In this document: positions 1 to 8,526 of the stretch, piece by piece
Layout: the number at the start of each line of letters is the position of its first letter
Position numbering within the stretch: the first letter of the stretch is position 1
Source: Pseudomonas baltica
Lineage (GTDB): Bacteria; Pseudomonadota; Gammaproteobacteria; Pseudomonadales; Pseudomonadaceae
Assembly: GCF_031880315.1 (NCBI RefSeq)
Contig: NZ_CP134771.1
Location: forward strand, 5,829,001 to 5,893,000
Direction: 5' to 3'
Length of the DNA stretch: 64,000 nt
Notes under the pieces: model-generated
Seen by the model: the letters and a program-made list of their open reading frames with translations, nothing else
The model's database searches: none
Told to the model about the DNA's origin: nothing
Program-made: the position numbers and the translations under genes

Positions 1-2
1 GC

Positions 3-230
3 GCCGATGTGCTGCAGGTTCACCCTATTGACCTGATCGTGCGCGAGATTCAGGTCATGGGCTCGGTCGGCTCGACCCTGCAGGATGCCCACGACATCGT
101 CGATCTGGTCAGTCGTGGTGTTATCCGCTCGCTCGTCGATCACAGCATTGCGCTGGAAGATTTCGAGCAGGGCCTGCACACACTGGAAGAAGGCCATGCC
201 CAAGGCCGTATCGTCATCCGTTTCGATTGA
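3..230 (+). CDS. Zinc-type alcohol dehydrogenase (MDR family), C-terminal fragment
   Basis: Only the last 75 codons lie in the window; the gene begins upstream. The tail has the nucleotide-binding-domain end typical of medium-chain dehydrogenases, closing in a segment like GHAQGRIVIRFD, which is the usual last strand of this family. Catalytic zinc ligands would be upstream, so metal dependence cannot be checked. It lies 22 bp before an oxygenase reductase gene on the same strand, so it is probably co-transcribed and may oxidise an alcohol or aldehyde in the same pathway. Confidence 0.75.
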   Translation, partial: ADVLQVHPIDLIVREIQVMGSVGSTLQDAHDIVDLVSRGVIRSLVDHSIALEDFEQGLHTLEEGHAQGRIVIRFD

Positions 231-252
231 ACACTGTCAAAAGGTAGTCGTC

Positions 253-1212
253 ATGTCCGTTACTCAATCTGCCCGCGTCAAGACCCTGCGCCACGAAGCT
301 GAAGGCGTGCTCAGCGTCGAATTGTGGCCGGCTGACGCCGCCGACTTTGCGCCGTTCACCGCGGGCTCGCACATTGATCTGCATTTGCCCGGCGGGCTGG
401 TGCGCAGCTATTCGCTGATGAATTGCTCAAGCGAACGCAACCGCTATGTAGTGGCAGTGCTCAACGACCGCAACAGCCGCGGAGGCTCGCGCTGGTTGCA
501 CGAGCAGTTGAAGGTGGCTGCGCCGCTGTCGATTTCAGTGCCGCGCAATAACTTTCCCCTCGACGAAAGCGCTGCCCACAGCGTGCTGGTGGCCGGCGGT
601 ATCGGCATCACGCCGTTGTACAGCATGTGCCTGAGGCTGCTGGCACTGGGCAAGTCGGTGGAGCTGATCTACTGTGTACGCTCGCGTCACGAGGCCGCGC
701 TCCTCGATGCCTTGGCGCAACTCGGCCTCAGGGCGACGTATCACTTCGATGACGAACAGGGTGCGGCGCCCGATTTGCTCGCGTTGCTGCGCGGTCGCCC
801 GGCCGATGCGCATTTCTATTGCTGTGGGCCGGCGCCTATGCTCACGGCCTTCGAGCAGGCTACTGAAGCTCTGGGGCATGGCCATGTACACATCGAGCGG
901 TTTGCCGCGATCGCCGCCCCCGAGATTGCCGAAGCCAAGCCCCTGCAAGGTTACGAAGTGGTGCTGAGCGCATCGGCGCAGACACTGCTGGTGCCCCCTG
1001 GACGGTCGTTGCTGGATGCGCTGCTCGATGCCGGAGTAGAGGTTGAATACAGCTGCTGCGAAGGGATCTGCGGCGCCTGTGAGACGCGGGTGCTGGAAGG
1101 GGAAGTCGAGCACTATGACAGCGTATTGAGCAGGGCTCAGCGCGAGTCGAACAAAGTCATGATGGTGTGCGTGTCGCGGTCCTGCGGTGGGCGGCTGGTG
1201 CTGGACCTGTAG
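253..1212 (+). CDS. Oxygenase reductase: FAD/NAD domain plus C-terminal [2Fe-2S] ferredoxin
   Basis: 319 aa, the usual size of phthalate-dioxygenase/vanillate-demethylase reductases, which pass electrons from NAD(P)H via flavin to a Rieske oxygenase. Visible in order: flavin-binding RSYSL at residues 51-55, nucleotide-binding GGIGITP at 115-121, CGP at 191-193, and a plant-type iron-sulfur domain with Cys268, Cys273, Cys276 and Cys306. The ATG at 253 was preferred over an upstream extension because homology begins there. No oxygenase component is in the window; it probably lies upstream of position 1. The substrate cannot be named. Confidence 0.88.
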   Translation: MSVTQSARVKTLRHEAEGVLSVELWPADAADFAPFTAGSHIDLHLPGGLVRSYSLMNCSSERNRYVVAVLNDRNSRGGSRWLHEQLKVAAPLSISVPRNNFPLDESAAHSVLVAGGIGITPLYSMCLRLLALGKSVELIYCVRSRHEAALLDALAQLGLRATYHFDDEQGAAPDLLALLRGRPADAHFYCCGPAPMLTAFEQATEALGHGHVHIERFAAIAAPEIAEAKPLQGYEVVLSASAQTLLVPPGRSLLDALLDAGVEVEYSCCEGICGACETRVLEGEVEHYDSVLSRAQRESNKVMMVCVSRSCGGRLVLDL

Positions 1213-1217
1213 CGGTG

Positions 1218-1299
1218 TAGCGAGGGGGCTTGCCCCCGATTCGAAGTATCGGCAAAGAAGGGTCGCTAATTCGATGGTCGGGGGCAAGCCCTCTCGCTA
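1218..1299. repeat. Inverted repeat between convergent genes, likely bidirectional terminator
   Basis: Arms at 1218-1239 and 1278-1299 are near-perfect complements (left arm begins TAGCGAGGGGGCTTGCCCCC). It fills most of the space between the reductase stop (1212) and the convergent monooxygenase stop (1307). The left arm also contains its own short palindrome GGGGGCTTGCCCCC. This is the REP-like layout common between convergent Pseudomonas genes. Confidence 0.75.
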
Positions 1300-1306
1300 A
1301 AGGGTG

Positions 1307-2557
1307 TTACGACCGCTCGTACGCCTTGTACTCGTTCTGCAACGTGATGTGATCGGCGATGTACTTCGCGTCGTGCCACACGCCATAGATGAACGACGAG
1401 GCGCGGTTGACCAGATTCGGCAGCCCGAGGAAGTAGATGCCGCTCTCCGCGCAGATCCCGCGCTTGTGGAAGGGCTCGCCCTTGTCATCGAAGGCATTGA
1501 CCTGCAGCCAGCTGAAGTCGAACTTGAAACCGGTCGCCCACAGGATGGTGGTGATGCCGGCCTCTGCCAGATCCAGGCTCAGCAGCGGCTGGCTCAGGCA
1601 CTCTGGATCGGGCAATAGCTCCCAAGCTGCGGGTTCTGCCGGGAATGGCAGGCCGTTCGCCTCGATATAGGCGTCGGCATCACGCAGCACGTCGAAGTAG
1701 GCCCGGTCGCCTTCGGCGATGTTGTCTGCCAGGCCCGGCTGGAACGTCATGACGCCGTCGGTGCAGGACTCGGTCAGGCCCACCAGGGTGATGCCTTGGT
1801 GGGCGAGCCGGCGGAAGTCCACGGTCTTGCCGCCTTCATAGCCGCTGACCGCAAAGGCTACGTGCTTCTTTTTCGGGGTGATGCGCACTTCGTCCCACAG
1901 GCCCAGTGCACCCAGCCACCAGCAGTAATCGCGGCCGCGGTAGGCGCGGGGAGGGCGGTAGTGCTCACCCACCGAGAGGTAGACTTTCTTGCCGGCCTTT
2001 TGCAGCTCTTCGGCGATCTGCGAACCCGAAGCGCCAGCGCCGACGACCAGCACGGCGCCTTCGGCCAGTTGGCCAGGGTTCTTGTAGGTCGAGGAGTGCA
2101 GCTGCTCGACCTTGACGTGTTCGGCGACGATATTCGGTACCGCCGGGCGCTGGAACGGCCCGGTCGCGGCGACCACGTTGGCGGCTTCGATGATGCCGTC
2201 CGAGGTGGTCACCTTGAAGCCCGGACGGCCGACATGGCGTTCGACCTTGAGCACTTCGACGCCGGTGCGCACCGGTGCCTTGAGCATGGCGACGTATTCT
2301 TCGAAATAGTCGGCCATGCGCTCTTTGGGCGGGAAGGCCTCGGGCGAGATATTGCTGAATTTCAGGCTCGGGAAGCGATCGTGCCAGGCCGGGCCGTTGG
2401 CGACCAGCGAATCCCAGCGTTCGGAGCGCCAGCGCTCGGCGATACGGCTGCGCTCCAGCACGATGTGCGGCACACCCATAAGTGAAAGATGCTCGCTCAT
2501 CGCGACACCCGCCTGGCCCGCGCCGACCACCAAGGTGTTGATTGTTTCAACTGACAT
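1307..2557 (-). CDS. Flavin-containing monooxygenase-like NAD(P)/FAD oxidoreductase
   Basis: 416 aa. An N-terminal FAD-binding GAGQAG motif is at residues 12-17, a second dinucleotide motif GAGASG lies mid-protein for NADPH, and an ATGF element with downstream aromatic residues resembles flavin monooxygenases (FMO/BVMO/YUCCA-like). Start ATG at 2557 has AGGAAG six bases upstream; an in-frame extension to 2665 has no coding character. Such enzymes hydroxylate soft nucleophiles or oxidise ketones; the substrate is unknown. It is divergent from a LysR gene, its likely regulator. Confidence 0.8.
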   Translation of the reverse strand: MSVETINTLVVGAGQAGVAMSEHLSLMGVPHIVLERSRIAERWRSERWDSLVANGPAWHDRFPSLKFSNISPEAFPPKERMADYFEEYVAMLKAPVRTGVEVLKVERHVGRPGFKVTTSDGIIEAANVVAATGPFQRPAVPNIVAEHVKVEQLHSSTYKNPGQLAEGAVLVVGAGASGSQIAEELQKAGKKVYLSVGEHYRPPRAYRGRDYCWWLGALGLWDEVRITPKKKHVAFAVSGYEGGKTVDFRRLAHQGITLVGLTESCTDGVMTFQPGLADNIAEGDRAYFDVLRDADAYIEANGLPFPAEPAAWELLPDPECLSQPLLSLDLAEAGITTILWATGFKFDFSWLQVNAFDDKGEPFHKRGICAESGIYFLGLPNLVNRASSFIYGVWHDAKYIADHITLQNEYKAYERS

Positions 2558-2902
2558 ATGAGCTTCCTGGAAAGAGAACCTAAAGAGAATCGACCTTGAT
2601 CGGTTGTGTCGATGCCGAGGCACCGCCAGCACGTCGGGAAGGCACAGGCGCCTTGCAGACTTCATTTATCCACGTCCCCAGTGTGATCAAGCGCCGGTCT
2701 TATAGGAATTCTGCTTTTTGAACGTAGAGCTTAGGAAAAACCGAACCCCGCGATGAGGGGCCTCAGCGGATGATGGCGCCTTGTCGCACCCCCGGCAGTT
2801 CGCGCGGGTCTCGGCATGAACCGTGCAACGTCGCCATTCATAGGGTTGTGCTGGTTTTGATCAGCGGTAGCTCGCTCGTTCGTTTTAGTTGTGGAGGGCG
2901 TA
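2558..2902. promoter_or_regulatory. Divergent promoter region between monooxygenase and LysR gene
   Basis: 345 bp with no convincing gene. It must hold the promoters of both flanking divergent genes. A short palindrome TGAGGGGCCTCA is at 2754-2765. I could not single out -35/-10 boxes or a LysR operator with confidence. Confidence 0.5.
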
Positions 2903-3880
2903 ATGCTCAGTCGTATCACTCAGCGCCAGCTGGAATACTTTGTCGCTTCCGGGGAGGCCGGCAGTATCAGCGCCGCCTCGGAGCGTATTCACGTGTCATC
3001 GCCATCCATCTCGGCAGCGATCACCCATATGGAGGCCGAGCTGGGGATTCAGCTGTTCATTCGTCATCACGCCCAGGGGGTATCGTTGACGGCGGTCGGG
3101 CGTCAGGTGATGCAGGAAGCCAAGCTGATTCTCGAGCAGATGAGCAACCTGTACACGATCGCCTCCGAGTCGCTCAACACCGTGCGTGGGCCGCTGCGCG
3201 TGGGCTGTCTGCACTCGCTGGCGCCGATGATCACCCCCGAGCTGGTGTTCGGCTTCGGGCGCGCCTTCCCCGGTGTGCGCATCACCCAGGTCGAAGGCGA
3301 TCACGAACAGTTGCTCGAAAAATTGCGCAGCGCCGAGATCGATATCGCCCTGACCTACGACCTGGCCAGCAGCGCCGACATCGACTTCCAGCCCCTGGCC
3401 AAGCTGCCGCCTTACGTGATGGTCGGCGATTACCACCCCTTGGCCCACCTGCCCGCCGTGAGCATTCAGGATCTGGAGGCCTATCCCTTCGTGCTGCTGG
3501 ATATCCCCTGGAGCCGCGACTACTTCCTCAGCCTGTTCATCCAGGCTGGCATCACGCCGAACATCGTCATGCGCTCCAGCAATCTGGAGACGGTACGGGC
3601 CATGGTCGGCAACGGCGTCGGCTACACCATCGCCAACGCCCGCCCCAAGGGCAACTTGTCCCAGGACGGCAAGCGCCTGATCCGTATTCGCCTGGCTGGC
3701 GGCTTGCACCCGTTGCAACTGGGCTATGCCACGGCCACCAACGCGCAATTGTCCCGTGTGGTGTCGGCGTTCACCGAGCGCTGCCGCATGTTCGTTTCCG
3801 ACCAGTACATCCCCGGCATGGCGGCGCCGAGCTTCTTCGATCCCCATGCCGTGCGGGCGCTCGATGCGCCGAACGAGTGA
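2903..3880 (+). CDS. LysR-family transcriptional regulator
   Basis: 325 aa. N-terminal winged helix-turn-helix (residues about 3-62: ITQRQLEYFV, then SISAASERIHVSSPSISAAI), followed by the two-lobed periplasmic-binding-protein-like effector domain. The ATG at 2903 is preceded by GGAGGG four bases upstream. It diverges from the flavin monooxygenase and lies ahead of the transporter/dioxygenase operon, so it may control either or both. Effector not predictable. Confidence 0.9.
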   Translation: MLSRITQRQLEYFVASGEAGSISAASERIHVSSPSISAAITHMEAELGIQLFIRHHAQGVSLTAVGRQVMQEAKLILEQMSNLYTIASESLNTVRGPLRVGCLHSLAPMITPELVFGFGRAFPGVRITQVEGDHEQLLEKLRSAEIDIALTYDLASSADIDFQPLAKLPPYVMVGDYHPLAHLPAVSIQDLEAYPFVLLDIPWSRDYFLSLFIQAGITPNIVMRSSNLETVRAMVGNGVGYTIANARPKGNLSQDGKRLIRIRLAGGLHPLQLGYATATNAQLSRVVSAFTERCRMFVSDQYIPGMAAPSFFDPHAVRALDAPNE

Positions 3881-4271
3881 CGGCTGCACCACTCTTGACC
3901 ATAGAGCGCTTGACGGCTGCTTCGGACTTTCCCGGCGCCGGAGTAAACCAGGCGCCAATCGATACGAGGGGCCGCAGCCCGCAGGCGTATAGCAATGGAT
4001 GAGCTCCGGGATGATCCTGAATGCAGCGCACCAATAGGGGGCGGCAAGACCCAGCCTGCACGCTGCCGTGATTTATTTTGGTGCGCACTCCCACGGCGCA
4101 ATGGGGTGGCTGAAGGTCTGCATCGGATCTGCCTACTCACTGGTCCGGTTAATCCTAATTGACCGCACGTGCCTCTCTCCACGAATCTCGTTTCATCGGT
4201 GCATACCCTGAGGCGCGTTCGAACGAGGCGCCCGGTTGCACATTCTGATTTATTTGTTGAGCGCAGCGACG
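3881..4271. other. Non-coding gap before transporter operon
   Basis: 391 bp without a supportable gene. It ends in the start region of the fused transporter and presumably holds that operon's promoter. A GG/GC pair near 4226-4238 looks like a sigma-54 site but has the wrong spacing. I see no repeat or RNA structure here that I would defend. Confidence 0.4.
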
Positions 4272-5795
4272 ATGACATTTGACTGGAATTACATGTTTGG
4301 CTTGCTGTTCGATGCCGAGTTCTGGCGAGCGACCTGGACCGTTATCAAGCTGAGTTTCGTGACCTGGGTCGTCAGTATCGCCCTGGGCTTTTTCGTGGCC
4401 TTGGCCAAGCAGTCCAAACAGCCACTGCTGAGCGCTCCGGCGCGTGCCTACATCTGGCTGTTCCGCAGCTTGCCGCTGCTGGTGCTGCTGATTTTCGTCT
4501 ACAACATCCCCCAGGCGTTCCCCGCCGCATCGGTGGTGCTGGGCGACCCGTTCTGGGCCGGCCTGCTGGCCATGGTGCTGTGCGAAACCGCCTATGTCGC
4601 CGAGATCCATCGCGGCGGCCTGCTGTCGATTCACAAGGGCCAGGCCGAAGCGGCGCGGGCTCTGGGGTTGAAGTTTCTCGGCACCCAATGGCGGGTGATC
4701 ATTCCCCAGGCGCTGCGGGTGGCCTTGCCGTCGCTGGCCAACGAATACATCTCCATCGTCAAGCTCAGCTCGCTGGTGTCAGTGATCTCGCTGACCGAAA
4801 TCCTCATGGTCGGCCAGCGCCTGTATTCGCAGAATTTTCTGGTGATGGAAACCATGGCGGCGGTGGCGTTCTATTACGTGCTGATCGTCACGGTGTTCGA
4901 CTTCCTGCTCAAGCGCCTCGAGCGCTTCCTCGACGTCAACCTGCGCAACGTCTCCCGTGTGCCTGACGCCGAAGTGCTGGCGCTGGCCACTCAGCAAAGC
5001 GCAGTGGTCCAGCGCGCTGTCAATGCCGCCCCCGGTACTCCCGCGCTGCAGGCCACCCGCTTGCACAAGGCCTTCAACGATGTCGAGGTGCTCGGCGCCG
5101 TGAGCTTGCAGATCCAGCCCGGTGAAGTGGTGTCGGTGATCGGCCCGTCCGGTTCGGGCAAGACCACCCTGATTCGCTTGCTCAACGGGCTGGAGCAGAT
5201 CGACAACGGTGACATCCAGATCAATGGCCAGCCGTTTATCCACCTCGACAAGCAAGGCGCACAGAAACCGCAATACGTGGAGCATGCCGAGCACCGCCTG
5301 AACATCGGCATGGTGTTCCAGAGCTTCAACCTGTTCCCGCACCTGACCGTGCTCGACAACCTGTTGATGGCGCCGCGTTACCACCGCCTCGACGCTGCCA
5401 CTGAACTCAAGCAACAGGCTTACGCCTTACTGCACAAGGTCGGCATGCTCGATCACGCCTGGAAGTACCCGCACCAGTTGTCCGGAGGGCAGCAGCAGCG
5501 CGTGGCGATTGCTCGGGCCTTGATGATGCGCCCGCAGATCATGTTGTTCGACGAGCCGACGTCGGCCCTGGACCCCGAAAAAGTCAACGAGGTGCTGCAG
5601 GTCATCGAAGCCCTGGCCAAAGAGGGCATCACCATGGTGATCGTCACGCACGAAATGAATTTTGCCTTCAAGATGTCCGACCGCATCGTCTTCATGGAAA
5701 AGGGCCGCATCGTCTGCGACGACAAGCCCCAGGCGCTGCGCAGCGGCCACAACCCACGCGTCGAAGCGTTCCTCAAGGATGTTTCGCTGGCGTGA
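4272..5795 (+). CDS. Amino-acid ABC transporter, permease and ATPase fused in one chain
   Basis: 507 aa. Residues 1 to about 225 are a HisM/GlnP-type permease with several membrane helices and the cytoplasmic coupling loop (EAARALGLKFLG from about 126). Residues 255-507 are a polar-amino-acid ATPase: Walker A GPSGSGKT at 291-298, signature LSGGQQQR at 403-410, Walker B MLFDEP near 424-429. The two are normally separate genes; here a linker of about 30 residues joins them with no stop. ATG 4272 was chosen over a TTG at 4236; its ribosome-binding site is weak. The periplasmic binding protein follows at 6746. A polar amino acid, betaine or opine is the likely cargo. Confidence 0.88.
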   Translation: MTFDWNYMFGLLFDAEFWRATWTVIKLSFVTWVVSIALGFFVALAKQSKQPLLSAPARAYIWLFRSLPLLVLLIFVYNIPQAFPAASVVLGDPFWAGLLAMVLCETAYVAEIHRGGLLSIHKGQAEAARALGLKFLGTQWRVIIPQALRVALPSLANEYISIVKLSSLVSVISLTEILMVGQRLYSQNFLVMETMAAVAFYYVLIVTVFDFLLKRLERFLDVNLRNVSRVPDAEVLALATQQSAVVQRAVNAAPGTPALQATRLHKAFNDVEVLGAVSLQIQPGEVVSVIGPSGSGKTTLIRLLNGLEQIDNGDIQINGQPFIHLDKQGAQKPQYVEHAEHRLNIGMVFQSFNLFPHLTVLDNLLMAPRYHRLDAATELKQQAYALLHKVGMLDHAWKYPHQLSGGQQQRVAIARALMMRPQIMLFDEPTSALDPEKVNEVLQVIEALAKEGITMVIVTHEMNFAFKMSDRIVFMEKGRIVCDDKPQALRSGHNPRVEAFLKDVSLA

Positions 5796-5844
5796 TCCCT
5801 TTAGCGTTCAAGCGCTTTTACGTTCAACCGCAGGAAGGATAAAA

Positions 5845-6717
5845 ATGATCGAGCAATGGCACGTCGAACAGTTCCACCGCGATGGTTTTCTGGTGGTGGA
5901 AGGGGTTTTGAGCGCTGACGAGGTCGCGGCGTTGCAGCACGACTTCGACCAGTGGGTCGAGGAAAGCCGCAGCCACGCTGAGGGCTGGGGTGAAACGATC
6001 GACGGACGCGCGCGCTTCGACCTGGAAGGCGACCATCGCGCCGATCATCCTTCGCTGCGTCGGGTGAGCTCGCCCACCGAGATTTCGCCGGCCTACCTGC
6101 ATGTGGCGATGCAGTCGCGCATGGCGCAGATCTCCGCGCAGTTGATCGGCGGCACGGGCACGCGCTTTCATCACAGCAAGATCAACTCCAAGCTGCCGCA
6201 CACCGCGACCCAGGTCAAATGGCACCAGGATTTCCCGTTTACCCCGCACAGCAACGACGACCTCGTCACCGCATTGCTGATGATCAGCGAAGTGACCCCG
6301 GAAAACGGCCCGCTCAATGTCATCCCTGCCAGCCACAAAGGCCCGCTGTGGTCGCACTGGCACGACCAGCGCTTCACCGGCGCGGTCGCCGACGAGGTGG
6401 TGGCCGAGCAGTGCCAGGCGCCGGTCGCTTGCTTCGGCCCGGCCGGTTCCGTGTGTTTCATGCATACCCGTTTGCTGCACGCTTCAAGCCCTAACGAGAC
6501 CGAACTGCCGCGCACGCTGTTCATCAGCGTCTATGCCGCTGAAGACGCGCTGCCATTCGGCGAAAACCCTTTGCCCAGCCAGCATTCCGGCCAGATGGTG
6601 GCCGGTGAGGAAAGCGGCCTCGTGCGCTCCACGGCCAATCAGTTGCGCTTGCCGCAGAAGCCCCGTGGCGCCTCTTTCTTTGTGCAACAGGCCGGTCTTG
6701 ACCAAGCCACTGCCTAA
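5845..6717 (+). CDS. Phytanoyl-CoA dioxygenase (PhyH) family Fe(II)/2-oxoglutarate oxygenase
   Basis: 290 aa. Fe(II) ligands can be read as the HxD of WHQDFPF and a distal His in HTRLLHASSPN, with RTLFISVYA downstream supplying the 2-oxoglutarate-binding Arg. The ATG at 5845 has AGGAAGG seven bases upstream. It is placed between the transporter and its binding protein, which suggests it hydroxylates the imported compound. Bacterial PhyH proteins act on varied substrates including ectoine and small acids, so the substrate is not assigned. Confidence 0.82.
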   Translation: MIEQWHVEQFHRDGFLVVEGVLSADEVAALQHDFDQWVEESRSHAEGWGETIDGRARFDLEGDHRADHPSLRRVSSPTEISPAYLHVAMQSRMAQISAQLIGGTGTRFHHSKINSKLPHTATQVKWHQDFPFTPHSNDDLVTALLMISEVTPENGPLNVIPASHKGPLWSHWHDQRFTGAVADEVVAEQCQAPVACFGPAGSVCFMHTRLLHASSPNETELPRTLFISVYAAEDALPFGENPLPSQHSGQMVAGEESGLVRSTANQLRLPQKPRGASFFVQQAGLDQATA

Positions 6718-6745
6718 CCTCCTTCACACCTTTTAGGGATCTACC

Positions 6746-7579
6746 ATGACAGCGTTGCACAAGATTGTTCGCCCTATCGCCCTGAGCCTGGTTGGCGCAG
6801 CGGTTGCAATGACCTCGTTGGCGGCCTCGGCCTTTCAACAGGATGGCAAGATCGTCGCCGGCTCCGACGTGACCTTCTTCCCGTACGAGTACATGGACAA
6901 CAACAAGCCGGCAGGCTTCGACATCGAGTTCCTCGATGGCCTGGGCAAGGTCATGGGGCGCAAGGTCGAAACCGTCGACACGCGCTTCCCCAACCTGATC
7001 ACCGGCCTGCAGGGCGGGCGCTTCGATGTCACCAACTCGTCGATGTACATCACCGCCGAGCGGGTCAAGGTCATCGACATGATCCCGTACCTGAAAAGCG
7101 GCGAATCGATCCTGGCGCTCAAGGGCGGTGCGTTTCAGCCCAAAAAGCCGGAAGAATTCTGTGGCCACAAGATCGGCTCCATGGCCGCCACCTCCTGGCT
7201 GGCGCAGATGCACAAGCTGTCCGATGACTACTGCGTGAAGAACAACTTGCCGCCGATCGCCATCAGCGAATACGCCACCGATCCGCAGACCACGCAGGCG
7301 CTGCTGGCACACGCGGTCGAAGCGCAAATCACCGACGCCGCCGTGGCCCATGGCGTGGTCGACAAGCTGGGCGGTCGCGTGGTGATTTCTTCCGATGCGC
7401 TGATCTACCCGGTGCTCAACGGCTGGGGCGTGAAGAAGGGCAACGACGAGGTCAAGAAGGCCCTGGTCGATGCGCTGGCCAAATACCGCACCACCCCGGA
7501 ATACACCGCACTGCTGAAGAAATACAGCTTCGTCGCACCGACCGACGCCGACATCGCCGAGCTGATGCCTAAACCCTGA
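6746..7579 (+). CDS. Periplasmic amino-acid-binding protein (SBP family 3)
   Basis: 277 aa with a clear signal peptide (basic start, hydrophobic stretch, cleavage after the ASA of SLAASA near residue 28). The mature part follows the family-3 solute-binding fold: GSDVTFFPYEYMDNN near the N terminus and GFDIEFLDGLGKVMGRK next. It is 29 bp after the PhyH gene and delivers ligand to the fused permease-ATPase. The ligand is probably an amino acid or related zwitterion. Confidence 0.9.
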   Translation: MTALHKIVRPIALSLVGAAVAMTSLAASAFQQDGKIVAGSDVTFFPYEYMDNNKPAGFDIEFLDGLGKVMGRKVETVDTRFPNLITGLQGGRFDVTNSSMYITAERVKVIDMIPYLKSGESILALKGGAFQPKKPEEFCGHKIGSMAATSWLAQMHKLSDDYCVKNNLPPIAISEYATDPQTTQALLAHAVEAQITDAAVAHGVVDKLGGRVVISSDALIYPVLNGWGVKKGNDEVKKALVDALAKYRTTPEYTALLKKYSFVAPTDADIAELMPKP

Positions 7580-7591
7580 TACCCACCTATG

Positions 7592-7618
7592 ACGCGGCCG
7601 TCCTCAAGCCGGCCGCGT
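7592..7618 (+). promoter_or_regulatory. Intercistronic hairpin after binding-protein gene
   Basis: A nine-base perfect stem (ACGCGGCCG with CGGCCGCGT, nine-base loop) starts 13 bases after the binding-protein stop and ends just before the aldolase ribosome-binding site. There is no T run, so it is more likely an mRNA-stabilising or attenuating hairpin than a full terminator, a common arrangement after highly expressed binding-protein genes. Confidence 0.6.
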
Positions 7619-7635
7619 TGCATGGAGAACGAGCC

Positions 7636-8367
7636 ATGGCTTTGACCCTGGAAGAACAAGCACGCATCGACCTGGCGGCGACCTTTCGTATCGTCGCTCA
7701 CTTGGGGATGCACGAAGCGGTGGCCAACCACTTCAGCGCGGCCGTCTCGCCGGATGGCAAGCAATTTCTGATCAACCCGAAGTGGAAGCACTTCTCGCGC
7801 ATCCGTGCGAGCGATCTGTTGCTGCTCGACGCCGACAACGCTGACAACGCCCAGCACCCGGACGTCGACGCAACGGCCTGGGCCATCCACGGGCAGATTC
7901 ACCAGCGCTTGCCGCAAGCCCGCGCGGTGCTGCACCTGCACCCGGTCTACACCACCGCCGTGGCCTGCATGGCCACGCCGCAGGTGCTGCCGATCGACCA
8001 GAACACCGCGCGATATTTCAACCGTATCGCAGTGGACGAGATGTACGGCGGCATGGCTGAAACCGAGGCTGAAGGCGCACGATTGGCTGGGCTGTTGGAC
8101 GGCAAGACTCGCCTGTTGATGGGCAACCATGGAGTGATGGTGATCGCGCCGAACATCGGCGAAGCGTTCGACGATATCTGGACCCTGGAGCGCGCCTGCC
8201 AGATCCTGGTGACCGCGTGGTCCACCGGCCAGCCGCTGCGGGTGCTGTCTGACGAAGTCGCCGAGAAGACTGCCAAAGGCTGGGAAGGCATCACTGACTT
8301 TTCGCGGCGGCATTTTGAAGAGATGAAAGAGCTGATGATCGAAGCGGATCCGTCTGTACTTGATTGA
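7636..8367 (+). CDS. Class II aldolase/adducin family protein
   Basis: 243 aa. Metal-binding histidines are visible in HLHPVYTTAVAC and in GNHGVMVI, with the N-terminal HEAVANHFSAAV segment typical of the family. ATG 7636 follows GGAGAACGAG. As last gene of the transporter/PhyH operon it may cleave the hydroxylated product by retro-aldol chemistry, or act as an epimerase or decarboxylase; members without a sugar-phosphate context are often functionally unassigned. Confidence 0.85.
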   Translation: MALTLEEQARIDLAATFRIVAHLGMHEAVANHFSAAVSPDGKQFLINPKWKHFSRIRASDLLLLDADNADNAQHPDVDATAWAIHGQIHQRLPQARAVLHLHPVYTTAVACMATPQVLPIDQNTARYFNRIAVDEMYGGMAETEAEGARLAGLLDGKTRLLMGNHGVMVIAPNIGEAFDDIWTLERACQILVTAWSTGQPLRVLSDEVAEKTAKGWEGITDFSRRHFEEMKELMIEADPSVLD

Positions 8368-8418
8368 TATTCGCCAGGCTGTAGGCGGGTACGGCGATGG
8401 ATCTTCGCCCTTCATGCC

Positions 8419-8508
8419 GGCCCTTTCGCGGGGCAAGCCTTGCTCCCACAGGTGTATGACTCAAGGTCACTGTGCTCTGTGGGAGCAAGGCTTGCCCGCG
8501 AAGGGGCC
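8419..8508. repeat. Long REP-like inverted repeat between convergent genes
   Basis: Arms at 8419-8451 and 8477-8508 are about 32 bases and almost fully complementary; the right arm includes GTGGGAGCAAGGCTTGCCCG. It separates the aldolase from the convergent FMN dehydrogenase and can fold in RNA from both directions. The same core appears in degenerate form at 18592-18680. Confidence 0.85.
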
Positions 8509-8526
8509 ATCAACGGCCCCTTGCAT

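Noticed and set aside
4226..4240. GGCGCCCGGTTGC as a sigma-54 promoter before the transporter operon
   Set aside because: GG and GC are separated by nine bases, not ten, and the flanking consensus (TGGCAC, TTGCA) is incomplete.
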